DNA of 64,000 nt, from assembly GCA_035516035.1 (NCBI GenBank), contig DATJAS010000022.1, positions 1 through 64,000 on the forward strand. The letters run 5' to 3'. This document shows, piece after piece, positions 34,622 through 42,800 of this stretch. Both the position numbers and the translations under genes were made by a program. Source of the stretch: Fen-1273 sp035516035. Its GTDB lineage: Bacteria > Bacteroidota > Ignavibacteria > UBA10030 > UBA6906. How positions within the stretch are numbered: position 1 is the stretch's first letter; every line of letters begins with the position of its first letter. The notes below the pieces were generated by a model. That model ran no database searches. It saw only the letters and a list, made by a program, of their open reading frames with translations, and had not been told where the DNA came from.

Positions 34622-35577
34622 TGCACGGGTTTCCCATATTCCCCCCCTCCGCGTCCACCGCCGCTCCCCGTGTCGACGCCCTCTTCACCGGGCTCATGAT
34701 CATGACGGTGTTTTTCAGCGCCCTCATCTTCTTCGCCATCGCGTTCTTCGCCATACGCTACCGGGAAGGCTCAAAGGCGAACCGGGACAACCCGCGCTCG
34801 GAGAGCCTCCCCCTGGAGCTCACGTGGATGATCGTCCCCCTCTGCATCAGCTTCGGGTTTTACTTCTGGGCGTCGACGCTCTACACGCAGATGCACGTGG
34901 CGCCCCCCGGGGCCGTCGACGTCTACGTCGTGGGAAAACAGTGGATGTGGAAGATCCAGCACCAGCAGGGGAACCGCGAAATCAACGAGCTGCACGTGCC
35001 GCTCGGCCGCCCGGTGCGGCTGATCATGACGTCCCAGGACGTGATCCACAGCTTCTTCATACCGGCGTTCCGGATCAAGCAGGACGTCCTCCCCGGGCGC
35101 TATTCCACGGAATGGTTCCAGGCGACGACGCCGGGCGAGTATCACTTCTTCTGCGCGCAATTCTGCGGCACGTCGCACGCGTCCATGATCGGCCGCGTGA
35201 TCGTGATGCAGCCCGCCGAGTACGAGCGGTGGCTCGCGGGCGCGGCGGGGGGCGCCCCGATGGCCACGGTGGGGGAGGGGCTGTTTCAGCAGTTCGGCTG
35301 CGCCTCGTGCCACCTCGCGAACAACTCCGGGCGCGGTCCGGCGCTCGCGGGCGTGGCCGGCTCGACGGTTGAGCTCGAGGGGGGAGGCACCGTGGTCGCG
35401 GACCGCGAGTATCTCCGTGAATCGATACTCGATCCCGCGGCAAAGGTCGTCCGCGGCTACAAGCCCGTGATGCCCGTCTTCCGCGGGCAGCTCTCCCCGG
35501 ACCAGGTCGCGCAGCTGATCGAGTACATCCGGTCCCTGGGTGGACCGCGCGTTGCCGCGAAAGGAGGGACGCCGTGA
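34618..35577 (+). CDS. ctaC: cytochrome c oxidase subunit II with fused cytochrome c (caa3 type)
   Basis: 319 residues. Two membrane helices (~22-47 and ~68-88), then the cupredoxin domain with a CuA site: His144, Cys179, Gln181, Cys183, His187 and Met190 (CAQFCGTSHASM). The CuA domain is followed by a cytochrome c domain with haem site CASCH (228-232) and a late Met (VMPVF). The fusion defines a caa3-type oxidase that takes electrons directly from ActE or another cytochrome. ATG 34618 overlaps the SCO stop. Confidence 0.95.
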   Translation: MMHGFPIFPPSASTAAPRVDALFTGLMIMTVFFSALIFFAIAFFAIRYREGSKANRDNPRSESLPLELTWMIVPLCISFGFYFWASTLYTQMHVAPPGAVDVYVVGKQWMWKIQHQQGNREINELHVPLGRPVRLIMTSQDVIHSFFIPAFRIKQDVLPGRYSTEWFQATTPGEYHFFCAQFCGTSHASMIGRVIVMQPAEYERWLAGAAGGAPMATVGEGLFQQFGCASCHLANNSGRGPALAGVAGSTVELEGGGTVVADREYLRESILDPAAKVVRGYKPVMPVFRGQLSPDQVAQLIEYIRSLGGPRVAAKGGTP

Positions 35578-37190
35578 GTCCGCACAGCATAACGACGCAC
35601 GAGCACTATCTCAACGCGGGGTACGGCCCGCGGTCCTGGCTGCTGACCACGGACCACAAGAGGATCGCGATCCTCTACATGCTCTCGATCACGTTCTTCT
35701 TCTTCGTGGGGGGCTTTTTCGCGTTCCTGATGCGCCTGGAGCTGCTGACCCCGGACGGGGACCTGGTCTCCGCGGAGACGTACAACAAGCTCTTCTCGAT
35801 GCACGGCATCACGATGGTCTGGTTCTTCCTCATTCCCTCGATCCCGTCCGTCCTCGGGAATTTCCTGGTTCCCATGATGGTGGGCGCGCGCGACGTCGCC
35901 TTCCCGCGGCTGAATCTCCTGAGCTGGTACATCTACGTCGTGGGGGGACTCTTCACGCTCGCGGCGATGATTTTCGGCGGCGTCGACACGGGCTGGACGT
36001 TCTACACCCCCTTCAGCAGCACGTACGCGCATTCAAACGTCATCCCGGTGGTGATCGGCATATTCATCCTGGGCTTCTCGTCCATCCTGACCGCGCTCAA
36101 CTTCATCGTGACGATCCACACCATGCGCGCGCCGGGCCTCACCTGGTTCCGGCTCCCGCTCTTCATCTGGGCGATGTACGCGACGAGCGTCATCCTCGTA
36201 CTGGCGACGCCGGTCCTGGCCATCACGCTCGCGATGCTGGGTGTGGAGCGGATATTCGGGGTCGGCATATTTGATCCGGCGCTGGGGGGGGATCCGCTCC
36301 TCTTCCAGCACCTCTTCTGGTTTTACTCCCATCCCGCCGTCTATATCATGATCCTTCCGGCGATGGGCGTGGTCAGCGAGCTGATTACCTGCTTCGCGCG
36401 CAAGAAGGTCTTCGGCTACCGCTTCATGGCGTTCTCCCTGCTGGCGATCGCCTCGGTCGGGTTCCTCGTCTGGGGGCACCACATGTTCGTGAGCGGGCAA
36501 TCGGCGTACGCCGGTATGGTCTTCTCCGCGCTCAGCTTCATCGTGGCGATTCCCTCCGCCGTCAAGGTGTTTAACTGGGCCGCGACGCTCTACAAGGGGA
36601 GCATCGCCTACCACACGCCCGTGCTCTACGGGTTCGGGTTCATCGGGCTCTTCACGATCGGGGGGCTCACCGGGCTCTTCCTTGCGTCGCTGGCGCTCGA
36701 CGTGCACGTGCACGACACCTATTTCGTGATCGCGCACTTCCACTACATCATGGTCGGCGGGGCGGTGATGGGCTACCTGGGAGGGATCCACTACTGGTGG
36801 CCGAAGATGACCGGGCGCATGTACCCGGAGGGATGGGCGAAGTTCGCGGCGCTGGTCCTCTTCGTCGGGTTCAACCTGACGTTCTTCCCCCAGTTCATAC
36901 TCGGCTACCTGGGCATGCCGCGCCGCTACCACGTGTATCCCCCAGAGTTCCAGGTGCTGAACGTCCTTTCCACCGCTGGGGCGACGATCCTGGGGATCGG
37001 CTACCTGATTCCTTTTGTCTACCTGATCTGGTCGCTTCGCCACGGGAAGAACGCCGGGCGGAACCCCTGGCGCGCGACGGGACTCGAGTGGCTCACGCCG
37101 TCCCCGCCGCCCGTCCACAACTTCGATGAGATCCCCGTCGTGACGGGCGAGCCGTACACGTACGCGGGGGAGGAGGAACAGCGTGAGTGA
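35574..37190 (+). CDS. ctaD: cytochrome c oxidase subunit I, A2 subtype
   Basis: 538 residues, about 12 helices plus extensions. Metal ligands are visible: His in FSMHGITMVW for haem a, FYSHPAVYI and WGHHMFV for CuB, and HVHDTYFVIAHFHY for haem a3 and haem a. The proton-channel Glu of A1 oxidases (HPEVY) is missing; YSHPAVY instead carries the Tyr-Ser pair that defines A2 oxidases such as the Rhodothermus caa3 enzyme. It reduces oxygen and pumps protons. The start overlaps the ctaC stop by 4 bp. Confidence 0.96.
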   Translation: MSPHSITTHEHYLNAGYGPRSWLLTTDHKRIAILYMLSITFFFFVGGFFAFLMRLELLTPDGDLVSAETYNKLFSMHGITMVWFFLIPSIPSVLGNFLVPMMVGARDVAFPRLNLLSWYIYVVGGLFTLAAMIFGGVDTGWTFYTPFSSTYAHSNVIPVVIGIFILGFSSILTALNFIVTIHTMRAPGLTWFRLPLFIWAMYATSVILVLATPVLAITLAMLGVERIFGVGIFDPALGGDPLLFQHLFWFYSHPAVYIMILPAMGVVSELITCFARKKVFGYRFMAFSLLAIASVGFLVWGHHMFVSGQSAYAGMVFSALSFIVAIPSAVKVFNWAATLYKGSIAYHTPVLYGFGFIGLFTIGGLTGLFLASLALDVHVHDTYFVIAHFHYIMVGGAVMGYLGGIHYWWPKMTGRMYPEGWAKFAALVLFVGFNLTFFPQFILGYLGMPRRYHVYPPEFQVLNVLSTAGATILGIGYLIPFVYLIWSLRHGKNAGRNPWRATGLEWLTPSPPPVHNFDEIPVVTGEPYTYAGEEEQRE

Positions 37191-37830
37191 AGAGCGGGCG
37201 CTCGTCGCGCACCAGTTTGAGACCGCGGCGCAGCAGAGAAGCGCCGCGACACTCGGGATGTGGGTGTTCCTGGCCACGGAGGTCCTCTTCTTCGGGGGGA
37301 TGCTCATGGCGTACACGGTCTACCGCGTCATGGACGGCGCGGCCTTTGCCCGCGCCAGCCACGCGCAGAACATCCTCCTGGGAGGGATCAATACCGCGGT
37401 GCTCCTGACGAGCAGTCTCACGATGGCCCTGGGCGTGCACGCGGCGCAGGAGGGGCGGCGGCGGCGGAGCGTGCTGATGCTCAGTGCGACGATGGTGCTC
37501 GGGGCGCTGTTCCTCGGCATTAAGGCCGTGGAATACTCCCAGAAGTTCGCCGAGCACCTCGTGCCCGGCGTGGACTTCCGCTACGCGGGTCCCGATGCGG
37601 GGGCGGCGCAGATCTACTTCATTCTGTATTTCCTCCTCACGGGCTTCCATGCCATTCACCTGACGATCGGGATCGGTGTGCTTGCCGTGATCGCGTTCTC
37701 CGCGGCCCGGGGGCGCTACACGAGCGCGTACAGCACCCCGGTCGAGGTGGCGGGACTCTACTGGCACTTCGTGGACATCGTCTGGATCTTCCTCTACCCG
37801 CTGATCTACCTCATCCAGGTGTACCGGTGA
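37183..37830 (+). CDS. ctaE: cytochrome c oxidase subunit III
   Basis: 215 residues from a GTG that overlaps ctaD by 8 bp. About five hydrophobic helices: LGMWVFLATEVLFFGGML, NTAVLLTSSLTMALGVHAA, LFLGIKAVEYSQKF, FHAIHLTIGI and GLYWHFVDIVWIFLYPLIYL. These match the heme-copper oxidase subunit III family. It stabilises subunit I and its proton uptake path. Confidence 0.94.
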   Translation: MSEERALVAHQFETAAQQRSAATLGMWVFLATEVLFFGGMLMAYTVYRVMDGAAFARASHAQNILLGGINTAVLLTSSLTMALGVHAAQEGRRRRSVLMLSATMVLGALFLGIKAVEYSQKFAEHLVPGVDFRYAGPDAGAAQIYFILYFLLTGFHAIHLTIGIGVLAVIAFSAARGRYTSAYSTPVEVAGLYWHFVDIVWIFLYPLIYLIQVYR

Positions 37831-38102
37831 GCGCGGGATCGACACCGGGCACGTATGTGCGTGTGGCGGGAGCGCTCTATCTCCTCCTCGCCCTGACGGT
37901 CGCCTGCGCGTTCATCGACATGGGACCGTTCAACCTCGTCGTGGCGATGACGATCGCCGTCGCGAAGGCGGTCCTCGTCGTCCTCTTCTTCATGCATGTC
38001 CGGAGCGCCGGCGGGCTCACGCGCGTGGTCGCCTGCGCGGGCGCCTTCTGGCTCCTGTTCATGTGCGTCCTCACGCTGACGGATTTCCTGACAAGGAACT
38101 GA
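37827..38102 (+). CDS. ctaF: cytochrome c oxidase subunit IV-like protein
   Basis: 91 residues with three membrane helices: VAGALYLLLALTVACAFI, VVAMTIAVAKAVLVVLFFMHV and GAFWLLFMCVLTLTDFL. The Lys-Ala-x-Leu-Val-x-x-(F)-F-M-H pattern is typical of prokaryotic subunit IV. GTG start in a 4-bp overlap with ctaE. Small structural subunit of the oxidase. Confidence 0.9.
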   Translation: MSAGSTPGTYVRVAGALYLLLALTVACAFIDMGPFNLVVAMTIAVAKAVLVVLFFMHVRSAGGLTRVVACAGAFWLLFMCVLTLTDFLTRN

Positions 38103-38106
38103 ACCC

Positions 38107-39870
38107 ATGCACACACAGCCACCGGACGCGCTCGCAGATTTCACACGGGACACCCGCGTCCTTGTCCTCGCGCTGATGGCCGTCGTGATCGGGGTGATGA
38201 GCGCCCTCGTGGCCGCCGCGCTGGTCTGGCTCATCAACGTGATCACGAACCTGGCGTTCTTCGGGACACTCTCCGGCGTTTTCCGCTCGCCGGCGGAGCA
38301 CCATCTCGGCCTCTGGGTGATCCTGGTGCCCGCGGCGGGGGGGATCGTCATCGGCCTCATGGCGCGGTTCGGCTCGGAGAAGATCCGCGGCCACGGGATC
38401 CCGGAAGCCCTGGAGGCGATCCTGTACGGCAGCAGCCGCATGGAGCCCCGCGTGGCCGTGCTCAAGCCCGTGTCGTCCGCGCTCTCGATCGGGACGGGGG
38501 GACCGTTCGGGGCGGAAGGCCCGATCATCATGACCGGCGGTGCGTTCGGGTCGCTCTTCGCCCAGATGTTTCATCTCTCCTCCGCGGAGCGCAAAACGCT
38601 CCTCGTGGCGGGCGCCGCGGGCGGCATGGCCGCCATTTTCGCCACCCCGATCGCCGCCGTGCTGCTCGCGGTCGAGCTGCTCCTGTTCGAGTGGAAGCCG
38701 AGGAGCTTCGTCCCGGTCGCGGTCTCATCCATCGTCGCGGCGATGCTGCGCGTGCCGCTCCTGGGCGCGGGACCGATATTCCCGATGGCGCCGCACGCCG
38801 CACCGGGGGCCGGCATCATGGCGGCCGCGCTGGCCGTGGGCATCGTGGCCGGCGCGGGTTCGACGGCGCTGACGGCCCTGGTCTACGGGTTCGAAGATCT
38901 CTTCGGCAAGCTCCCGCTTCACTGGATGTGGTGGCCCGTGATCGGTGGACTCGGCGTCGGGGCCGGGGCCCTGATCGATCCGCGCGTGCTCGGTGTCGGG
39001 TATGACGTGATACGGTCGCTCCTCGCCGGGAATTTGGTCGGCGGGGTGCTCATTTCGCTCCTGATCGGGAAGGCCCTCGTCTGGTCGTTCTCGCTCGGGT
39101 CCGGGACTTCCGGCGGCGTGCTGGCGCCCCTGCTCATCATCGGCGGGGCCCTGGGAGCGCTCGAAGCGCAGTGGATTCCCGTCGGGGACACGGCGCTCTG
39201 GGCGCTCGTCGGCATGGCCGCCATGATGGGGGGGACGATGCGCTCCCCCCTGACGGCGATCATGTTTGCGTTCGAGCTGACGCACGAGGTCAACCTCCTC
39301 CTGCCGCTCCTGGTGAGCTGCATCGCCGCTCACGCGTTCACGGTGCTCGCCCTTCGCCGGTCGATCCTCACGGAGAAGGTCGCGCGGCGGGGGTATCACA
39401 TCACCCGGGAGTACTCCGTGGACCCGTTCGAATCGCTCCGCGTCGAGGAGGTGATGGACGCTGATGTCCAGTCGGTCCCTCCCGGCATGAGCGTGCGCGA
39501 CCTGTCGGGGAGAATTGAATCGGGCGACCCGGCCGTCACGCGCCACCATGCGCTGCCGATCGTGGACGCCGAGGGGAAGTTGCGGGGCATCATCACCCGC
39601 GGCGACGTCCTCCGGGCCCTCGAGCAGGACGGCGAGGAGACCGTGCTGGAAGCGGGGACGAACGACCTGGTCGTCGCGTACCCCGACGAGATCCTCCGCG
39701 ACGCCGCCCAGCGGATGCTCCGCAGCGACGTCGGTCGGCTCCCGGTGGTCAGCAGGGAGGATCCCCGCAGGGTCGTCGGCTACCTCGGCCGCCCGTCCGT
39801 CCTCTCCGCCCTGCGGCAGCGGATGACGGAAGAGCATGAAAGGGAATCGGGGTGGAGGAACTATGCATAA
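38107..39870 (+). CDS. ClC-family chloride channel/antiporter with two CBS domains
   Basis: 587 residues. Transmembrane ClC core (~15-430) with selectivity-filter segments GHGIPEALE, GPFGAEGPIIMTGGAFGS and GSGTSGGVLAPLL; the Glu in GAEGP fits the external gating Glu, which suggests Cl-/H+ exchange. Two CBS domains follow at ~447-505 and ~515-570 and may sense adenine nucleotides. It starts 4 bp after ctaF in the same direction, so it is probably co-transcribed; moving chloride could balance charge during proton pumping (inference). Confidence 0.92.
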   Translation: MHTQPPDALADFTRDTRVLVLALMAVVIGVMSALVAAALVWLINVITNLAFFGTLSGVFRSPAEHHLGLWVILVPAAGGIVIGLMARFGSEKIRGHGIPEALEAILYGSSRMEPRVAVLKPVSSALSIGTGGPFGAEGPIIMTGGAFGSLFAQMFHLSSAERKTLLVAGAAGGMAAIFATPIAAVLLAVELLLFEWKPRSFVPVAVSSIVAAMLRVPLLGAGPIFPMAPHAAPGAGIMAAALAVGIVAGAGSTALTALVYGFEDLFGKLPLHWMWWPVIGGLGVGAGALIDPRVLGVGYDVIRSLLAGNLVGGVLISLLIGKALVWSFSLGSGTSGGVLAPLLIIGGALGALEAQWIPVGDTALWALVGMAAMMGGTMRSPLTAIMFAFELTHEVNLLLPLLVSCIAAHAFTVLALRRSILTEKVARRGYHITREYSVDPFESLRVEEVMDADVQSVPPGMSVRDLSGRIESGDPAVTRHHALPIVDAEGKLRGIITRGDVLRALEQDGEETVLEAGTNDLVVAYPDEILRDAAQRMLRSDVGRLPVVSREDPRRVVGYLGRPSVLSALRQRMTEEHERESGWRNYA

Positions 39871-40378
39871 GAGGGAGGAAAAACTACAGGCGCGTCCCGA
39901 GGATCTTGCGAGGGACCTGCGGAGCGACAATCCGGTGACGCGCGAGAGGGCGTGCAGGGCGCTGGTGGCGATGGGACGCACCGCTGTCCCCGTCCTGATG
40001 GAGACGCTCGCAGGCGCGGTCGACCACGCGCGGCGGGAGGCGGCAAGGGCGCTGAGCAGGCTTCACGACCCGGGGTCGGCTCCCGCAATGGTCGCGGCTC
40101 TGGAAGATGATCTGCCCGGTGTCAGGTGGCTTGCGGGCGAAGGGTTGATCGCGCTGGGGAGGGAGGGCCTCATCCCACTGTTCCGGGCCCTCATCGCGCA
40201 GTCGGATTCAGTGCGGCTCCGACAGGGGGCGCACCACGTGGTGCACGCGCTGGCAGCGGGTGAATACGGCTCGCAGCTCGCCCCCGTCCTGGAGGCGCTC
40301 GAAGGACCCGAGCCGATTTCCGCGATTCCCGTCGCCGCGTTCAACGCGCTGAAGTCCCTGGAGATCGGCAAGAAATAA
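39863..40378 (+). CDS. HEAT-repeat protein
   Basis: 171 residues from ATG 39863, with GGTGGAGG upstream; it overlaps the ClC stop by 8 bp. Alpha-helical repeats of ~30 residues are seen: NPVTRERACRALVAMGRTAVPVL, AVDHARREAARALSRLHDP and DDLPGVRWLAGEGLIALGREGLIPL. These are HEAT-like scaffolds for protein binding. No signal peptide or catalytic motif. It closes the respiratory transcript and is followed directly by a dispersed repeat. Confidence 0.85.
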   Translation: MHKREEKLQARPEDLARDLRSDNPVTRERACRALVAMGRTAVPVLMETLAGAVDHARREAARALSRLHDPGSAPAMVAALEDDLPGVRWLAGEGLIALGREGLIPLFRALIAQSDSVRLRQGAHHVVHALAAGEYGSQLAPVLEALEGPEPISAIPVAAFNALKSLEIGKK

Positions 40379-40381
40379 TCC

Positions 40382-40491
40382 TGTCATTGCGAGCGCTCTT
40401 TGCGAAGCGCCTTTCTTGCGTCACGCCGCTCTTTGGCGTGGCAATCTCACGCCGGATTGCTTCGTCGCAAAGAGCGCTCCTCGCAATGACA
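40382..40491. repeat. dispersed TGTCATTGCGAGC repeat, copy 2 (full length, inverted ends)
   Basis: The left end TGTCATTGCGAGCGCTCTTT is mirrored at the right end by AAAGAGCGCTCCTCGCAATG followed by ACA, so the 110-bp unit forms a long imperfect hairpin. The interior holds GTCACGCCGC and GGCGTGGC arms. It fills the gap between two convergent genes (HEAT protein and T9SS cargo) and could terminate both. Confidence 0.85.
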
Positions 40492-40498
40492 GATCGCG

Positions 40499-41353
40499 TC
40501 ACTTCTGCAGCACCATCTTCTTCTGTTCGACGAACGTTCCCGCCTGCAGCCTGTAGATATACACCCCGCTGGCGAGCCCGTTCCCGTCAAACCTCACTTC
40601 GTGCGCGCCTGCCCCCTGGACGCCGTCGGCGAGCACTGCCACTTCCCGACCGAGGATGTCATAGACGCTCAGCTTCACCTGCCCCGCGGTCTTGAGCTGG
40701 TAGGCGATCGACGTCGACGGGTTGAATGGATTCGGGTAATTCTGCGCAAGCGAGTACGCGAGCGGCTGTGACGGCGCCAGCTCGATGCCCGCGGCAGTCC
40801 CCGTGAGGGCCAGGTCGTCCAGCCTGAACGTCGAGCCGACATGGACCGTGTCGCCGTTCGATGACGAGCCTGCGATCGCGAACCAGATCTGGCAGCTGTC
40901 AGGCGTGCCGCTGCCGACGTACGTGAGGTCGACGCTGAACTGGGTGTATGAGCTCCGCGTGGTCTTGTTTGTAAAGAGCGCGTAGCCGATCGGCACTTGC
41001 GCCTTCTGGACTATCAGCCACCCGTAGAGGCTGTCGCCGCCCACGGCGCTGTATGTGTACCATCCCGTGAATGTCTTGTACCTCTGCCCTATGGAGAATT
41101 CCGTCCAGACTTCCGGCGTGTAGGAGACGATTCCCATGAACGACACCACTGTCCCCTGGAGCGCAGACGAACCGCCGTGCACGGTGCTCGTTTGCGTGAC
41201 GGGCGATGCAAACGGCGGCACGTTATTGGCGAACCACCCTGAAGGGTTGCCGCTCGACCAGGTTTCAAACCCGGCGTTGGGTATCTGCGCGAGCCCCGCC
41301 GCCGGAACCGCGAGAGCAAGTAGTACCAATAAAGCCAGAGCAGTTGACTTCAT
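40499..41353 (-). CDS. secreted protein with T9SS C-terminal sorting domain
   Basis: 284 residues, signal peptide 1-22 (GLAQ). The N-terminal ~190 residues look like a beta-sandwich carbohydrate-binding or adhesin-like module: PNAGFETWSSGNPSGWF at the start and STFRLDDLALTG at the end, as in many Bacteroidota surface proteins. Residues ~205-284 are a type A sorting domain: QNYPNPFNPSTSIAYQL, VYDILGREVAVLADG and ASGVYIYRLQAG. The domain directs outer-membrane passage by the type IX system and surface attachment. GGAGGAGG stands upstream of the start. Confidence 0.9.
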   Translation of the reverse strand: MKSTALALLVLLALAVPAAGLAQIPNAGFETWSSGNPSGWFANNVPPFASPVTQTSTVHGGSSALQGTVVSFMGIVSYTPEVWTEFSIGQRYKTFTGWYTYSAVGGDSLYGWLIVQKAQVPIGYALFTNKTTRSSYTQFSVDLTYVGSGTPDSCQIWFAIAGSSSNGDTVHVGSTFRLDDLALTGTAAGIELAPSQPLAYSLAQNYPNPFNPSTSIAYQLKTAGQVKLSVYDILGREVAVLADGVQGAGAHEVRFDGNGLASGVYIYRLQAGTFVEQKKMVLQK

Positions 41354-41415
41354 GAAGCCTCCTCCTGTGTGATGTGTGATGTGGCGATCGAAGTCGGGGG
41401 GGTCGAACGGATGCT

Positions 41416-41445
41416 CAAAGTAGGAAGGTTCCTTCTGAAACTCAA
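41416..41445 (-). promoter_or_regulatory. weak promoter candidate for the T9SS cargo gene
   Basis: Reading leftward: TTG, 19 nt, CTACTTTG. The TTTG half is intact but the TA is displaced by one base. It overlaps the anti-sigma stop codon and lies ~63 bp before the cargo start. Confidence 0.3.
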
Positions 41446-42161
41446 CTGCCGTTTTTCTCTCGTGTGATCCTGAGAAACTCTCCAGGGCCCTCAGACCAGA
41501 CGTCGATCACAAAATCGCCGCGGCGCAATCCTCGGACCTCCGCCCCCCGCAGCGTCGGCTCGAGACGCGCGGGGAGAATGAAGACAGCCGTGGTAACATT
41601 TGCATCGAACCTGAGGAGCGGGACAGGATCCTCTCCCATGTCGGTCATTTTGCACCCTGTGAGCGATGTGTAGTCCGCATCGCGGGGTGGAATGATGTCG
41701 ATGCCGTGGTGCGTCCTGAACCAGAGACGAACATCATCCGCATTCCCGTGAATCTGGTGCGTCTGGTCGACAAGCGGGTAATGGTCGACCGCCCACGCCG
41801 AAATGCTCTCGATCTCGTTTCCGCGCGGGCGGAGGAAAACCAGCGCTACGAACGCGGCAAGCGCAGCCAGCGCGCCGGCGGCGATCGCCTGCGTCCGCCT
41901 GCGGCGTGTGAAACGCACGCGCGGGGCTTCCGGTTCCCCCGCCCCGAGCCGCCGCTCAGCCGCAGATTCTCCCCGTCTGACTGAATCCCGGAACGGTATC
42001 GCGGCATTATGCACCACGCGCCGCAGAGCGAGCTCTTCATCCAGTTCGCGCCTGCACTGGGCGCATTCCTCAATGTGGCGGGCAATTTCGTCGCTGCGGG
42101 TGGGAGGGAGGTCTCCCGCGGCAAACGGCGCAATATCGTCACGACACTCTTCACAAGTCAT
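41442..42161 (-). CDS. anti-sigma factor with zinc-finger (zf-HC2) domain
   Basis: 239 residues from ATG 42161, which overlaps the sigma-factor stop by 11 bp. The N-terminus CEECRDDIAPFAAGDL plus HIEECAQCRRELDEE is the HxxxCxxC zinc-binding anti-sigma domain. One membrane helix (~94-110, AIAAGALAALAAFVALVF) and a ~130-residue extracytoplasmic domain follow, the latter with RLWFRTHHGIDIIPP and SLTGCKMTDMGEDPVPLLRF. It should hold the partner sigma factor at the membrane until an envelope signal arrives. Confidence 0.88.
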   Translation of the reverse strand: MTCEECRDDIAPFAAGDLPPTRSDEIARHIEECAQCRRELDEELALRRVVHNAAIPFRDSVRRGESAAERRLGAGEPEAPRVRFTRRRRTQAIAAGALAALAAFVALVFLRPRGNEIESISAWAVDHYPLVDQTHQIHGNADDVRLWFRTHHGIDIIPPRDADYTSLTGCKMTDMGEDPVPLLRFDANVTTAVFILPARLEPTLRGAEVRGLRRGDFVIDVWSEGPGEFLRITREKNGS

Positions 42162-42762
42162 GGCATTCCTCTTCCCTTGCTTGCCGCAGTGCGCTTCGCA
42201 GGAGCCTTCCCGCCCGGCTGACGCGCTGCCGCGCGGCCTCCTCGCTGATTCCGAGCGCCACGGCGATGTCGGCGTGCGGCCACTCCTGGAGGTAGTGGTA
42301 CACCGCCGCCTCCCTGTATGTCTCCGGCAGGTTTTCGATGGCGGCGATGATTGCGCCCAGCGTAATGGTTCCCTCATCGGTCCCATTTTCCCCGCCGACA
42401 CGGGCCTGGTGAGCCGCTTGAATCTCAAGCGCCGACGGATCCTCAGGCGCCTCGTGCCGCCTGGCCCTTTTTGCCGCGTCCATCGCCGCGTTGTGCGCGA
42501 TGCGCCTCAGCCAGGCCCAGAGGCCCGAAGGATCCCTGAGATCTCTAATCCCTCCGTGGGCGCGGATCCACGTCTCCTGGACGACGTCTTCCGCATCGTT
42601 CAGGCTCCCGAGAAGCGACATCGCGTACGAGAGGAGCGGCGCCTGAAACCTCCGGATCACTTCCCGCAGCGCCGAATGTTCACCGGCGCGCCAGCGTGAG
42701 GCGAGGACTGAAATCTCCTCCCGTCCCGCCCCTCGTGCATCGTTCTCCCGGCCGGAACTCAT
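42151..42762 (-). CDS. ECF-type RNA polymerase sigma factor
   Basis: 203 residues from ATG 42762. Region 2 has APLLSYAMSLLGSLNDAEDVVQETWIRAHG; region 4 has LPETYREAAVYHYLQEWPHADIAVALGISEEAARQRVSRA. (Both are quoted in family-typical blocks.) It directs RNA polymerase to stress or envelope genes and is paired with the overlapping anti-sigma gene. It starts 38 bp after the propeller-cupredoxin gene in the same direction, so the two may be co-transcribed. A longer frame upstream runs into that gene and is rejected. Confidence 0.92.
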   Translation of the reverse strand: MSSGRENDARGAGREEISVLASRWRAGEHSALREVIRRFQAPLLSYAMSLLGSLNDAEDVVQETWIRAHGGIRDLRDPSGLWAWLRRIAHNAAMDAAKRARRHEAPEDPSALEIQAAHQARVGGENGTDEGTITLGAIIAAIENLPETYREAAVYHYLQEWPHADIAVALGISEEAARQRVSRAGRLLRSALRQAREEECHDL

Positions 42763-42800
42763 GGGCCGCGTCTCTCCTGAGCGTGATTCACACTCAACAG

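Noticed and set aside
40382..40491. Dispersed repeats as CRISPR units or insertion sequences
   Set aside because: Copies are single, kilobases apart, without spacers, cas genes, transposase or clear target duplications.
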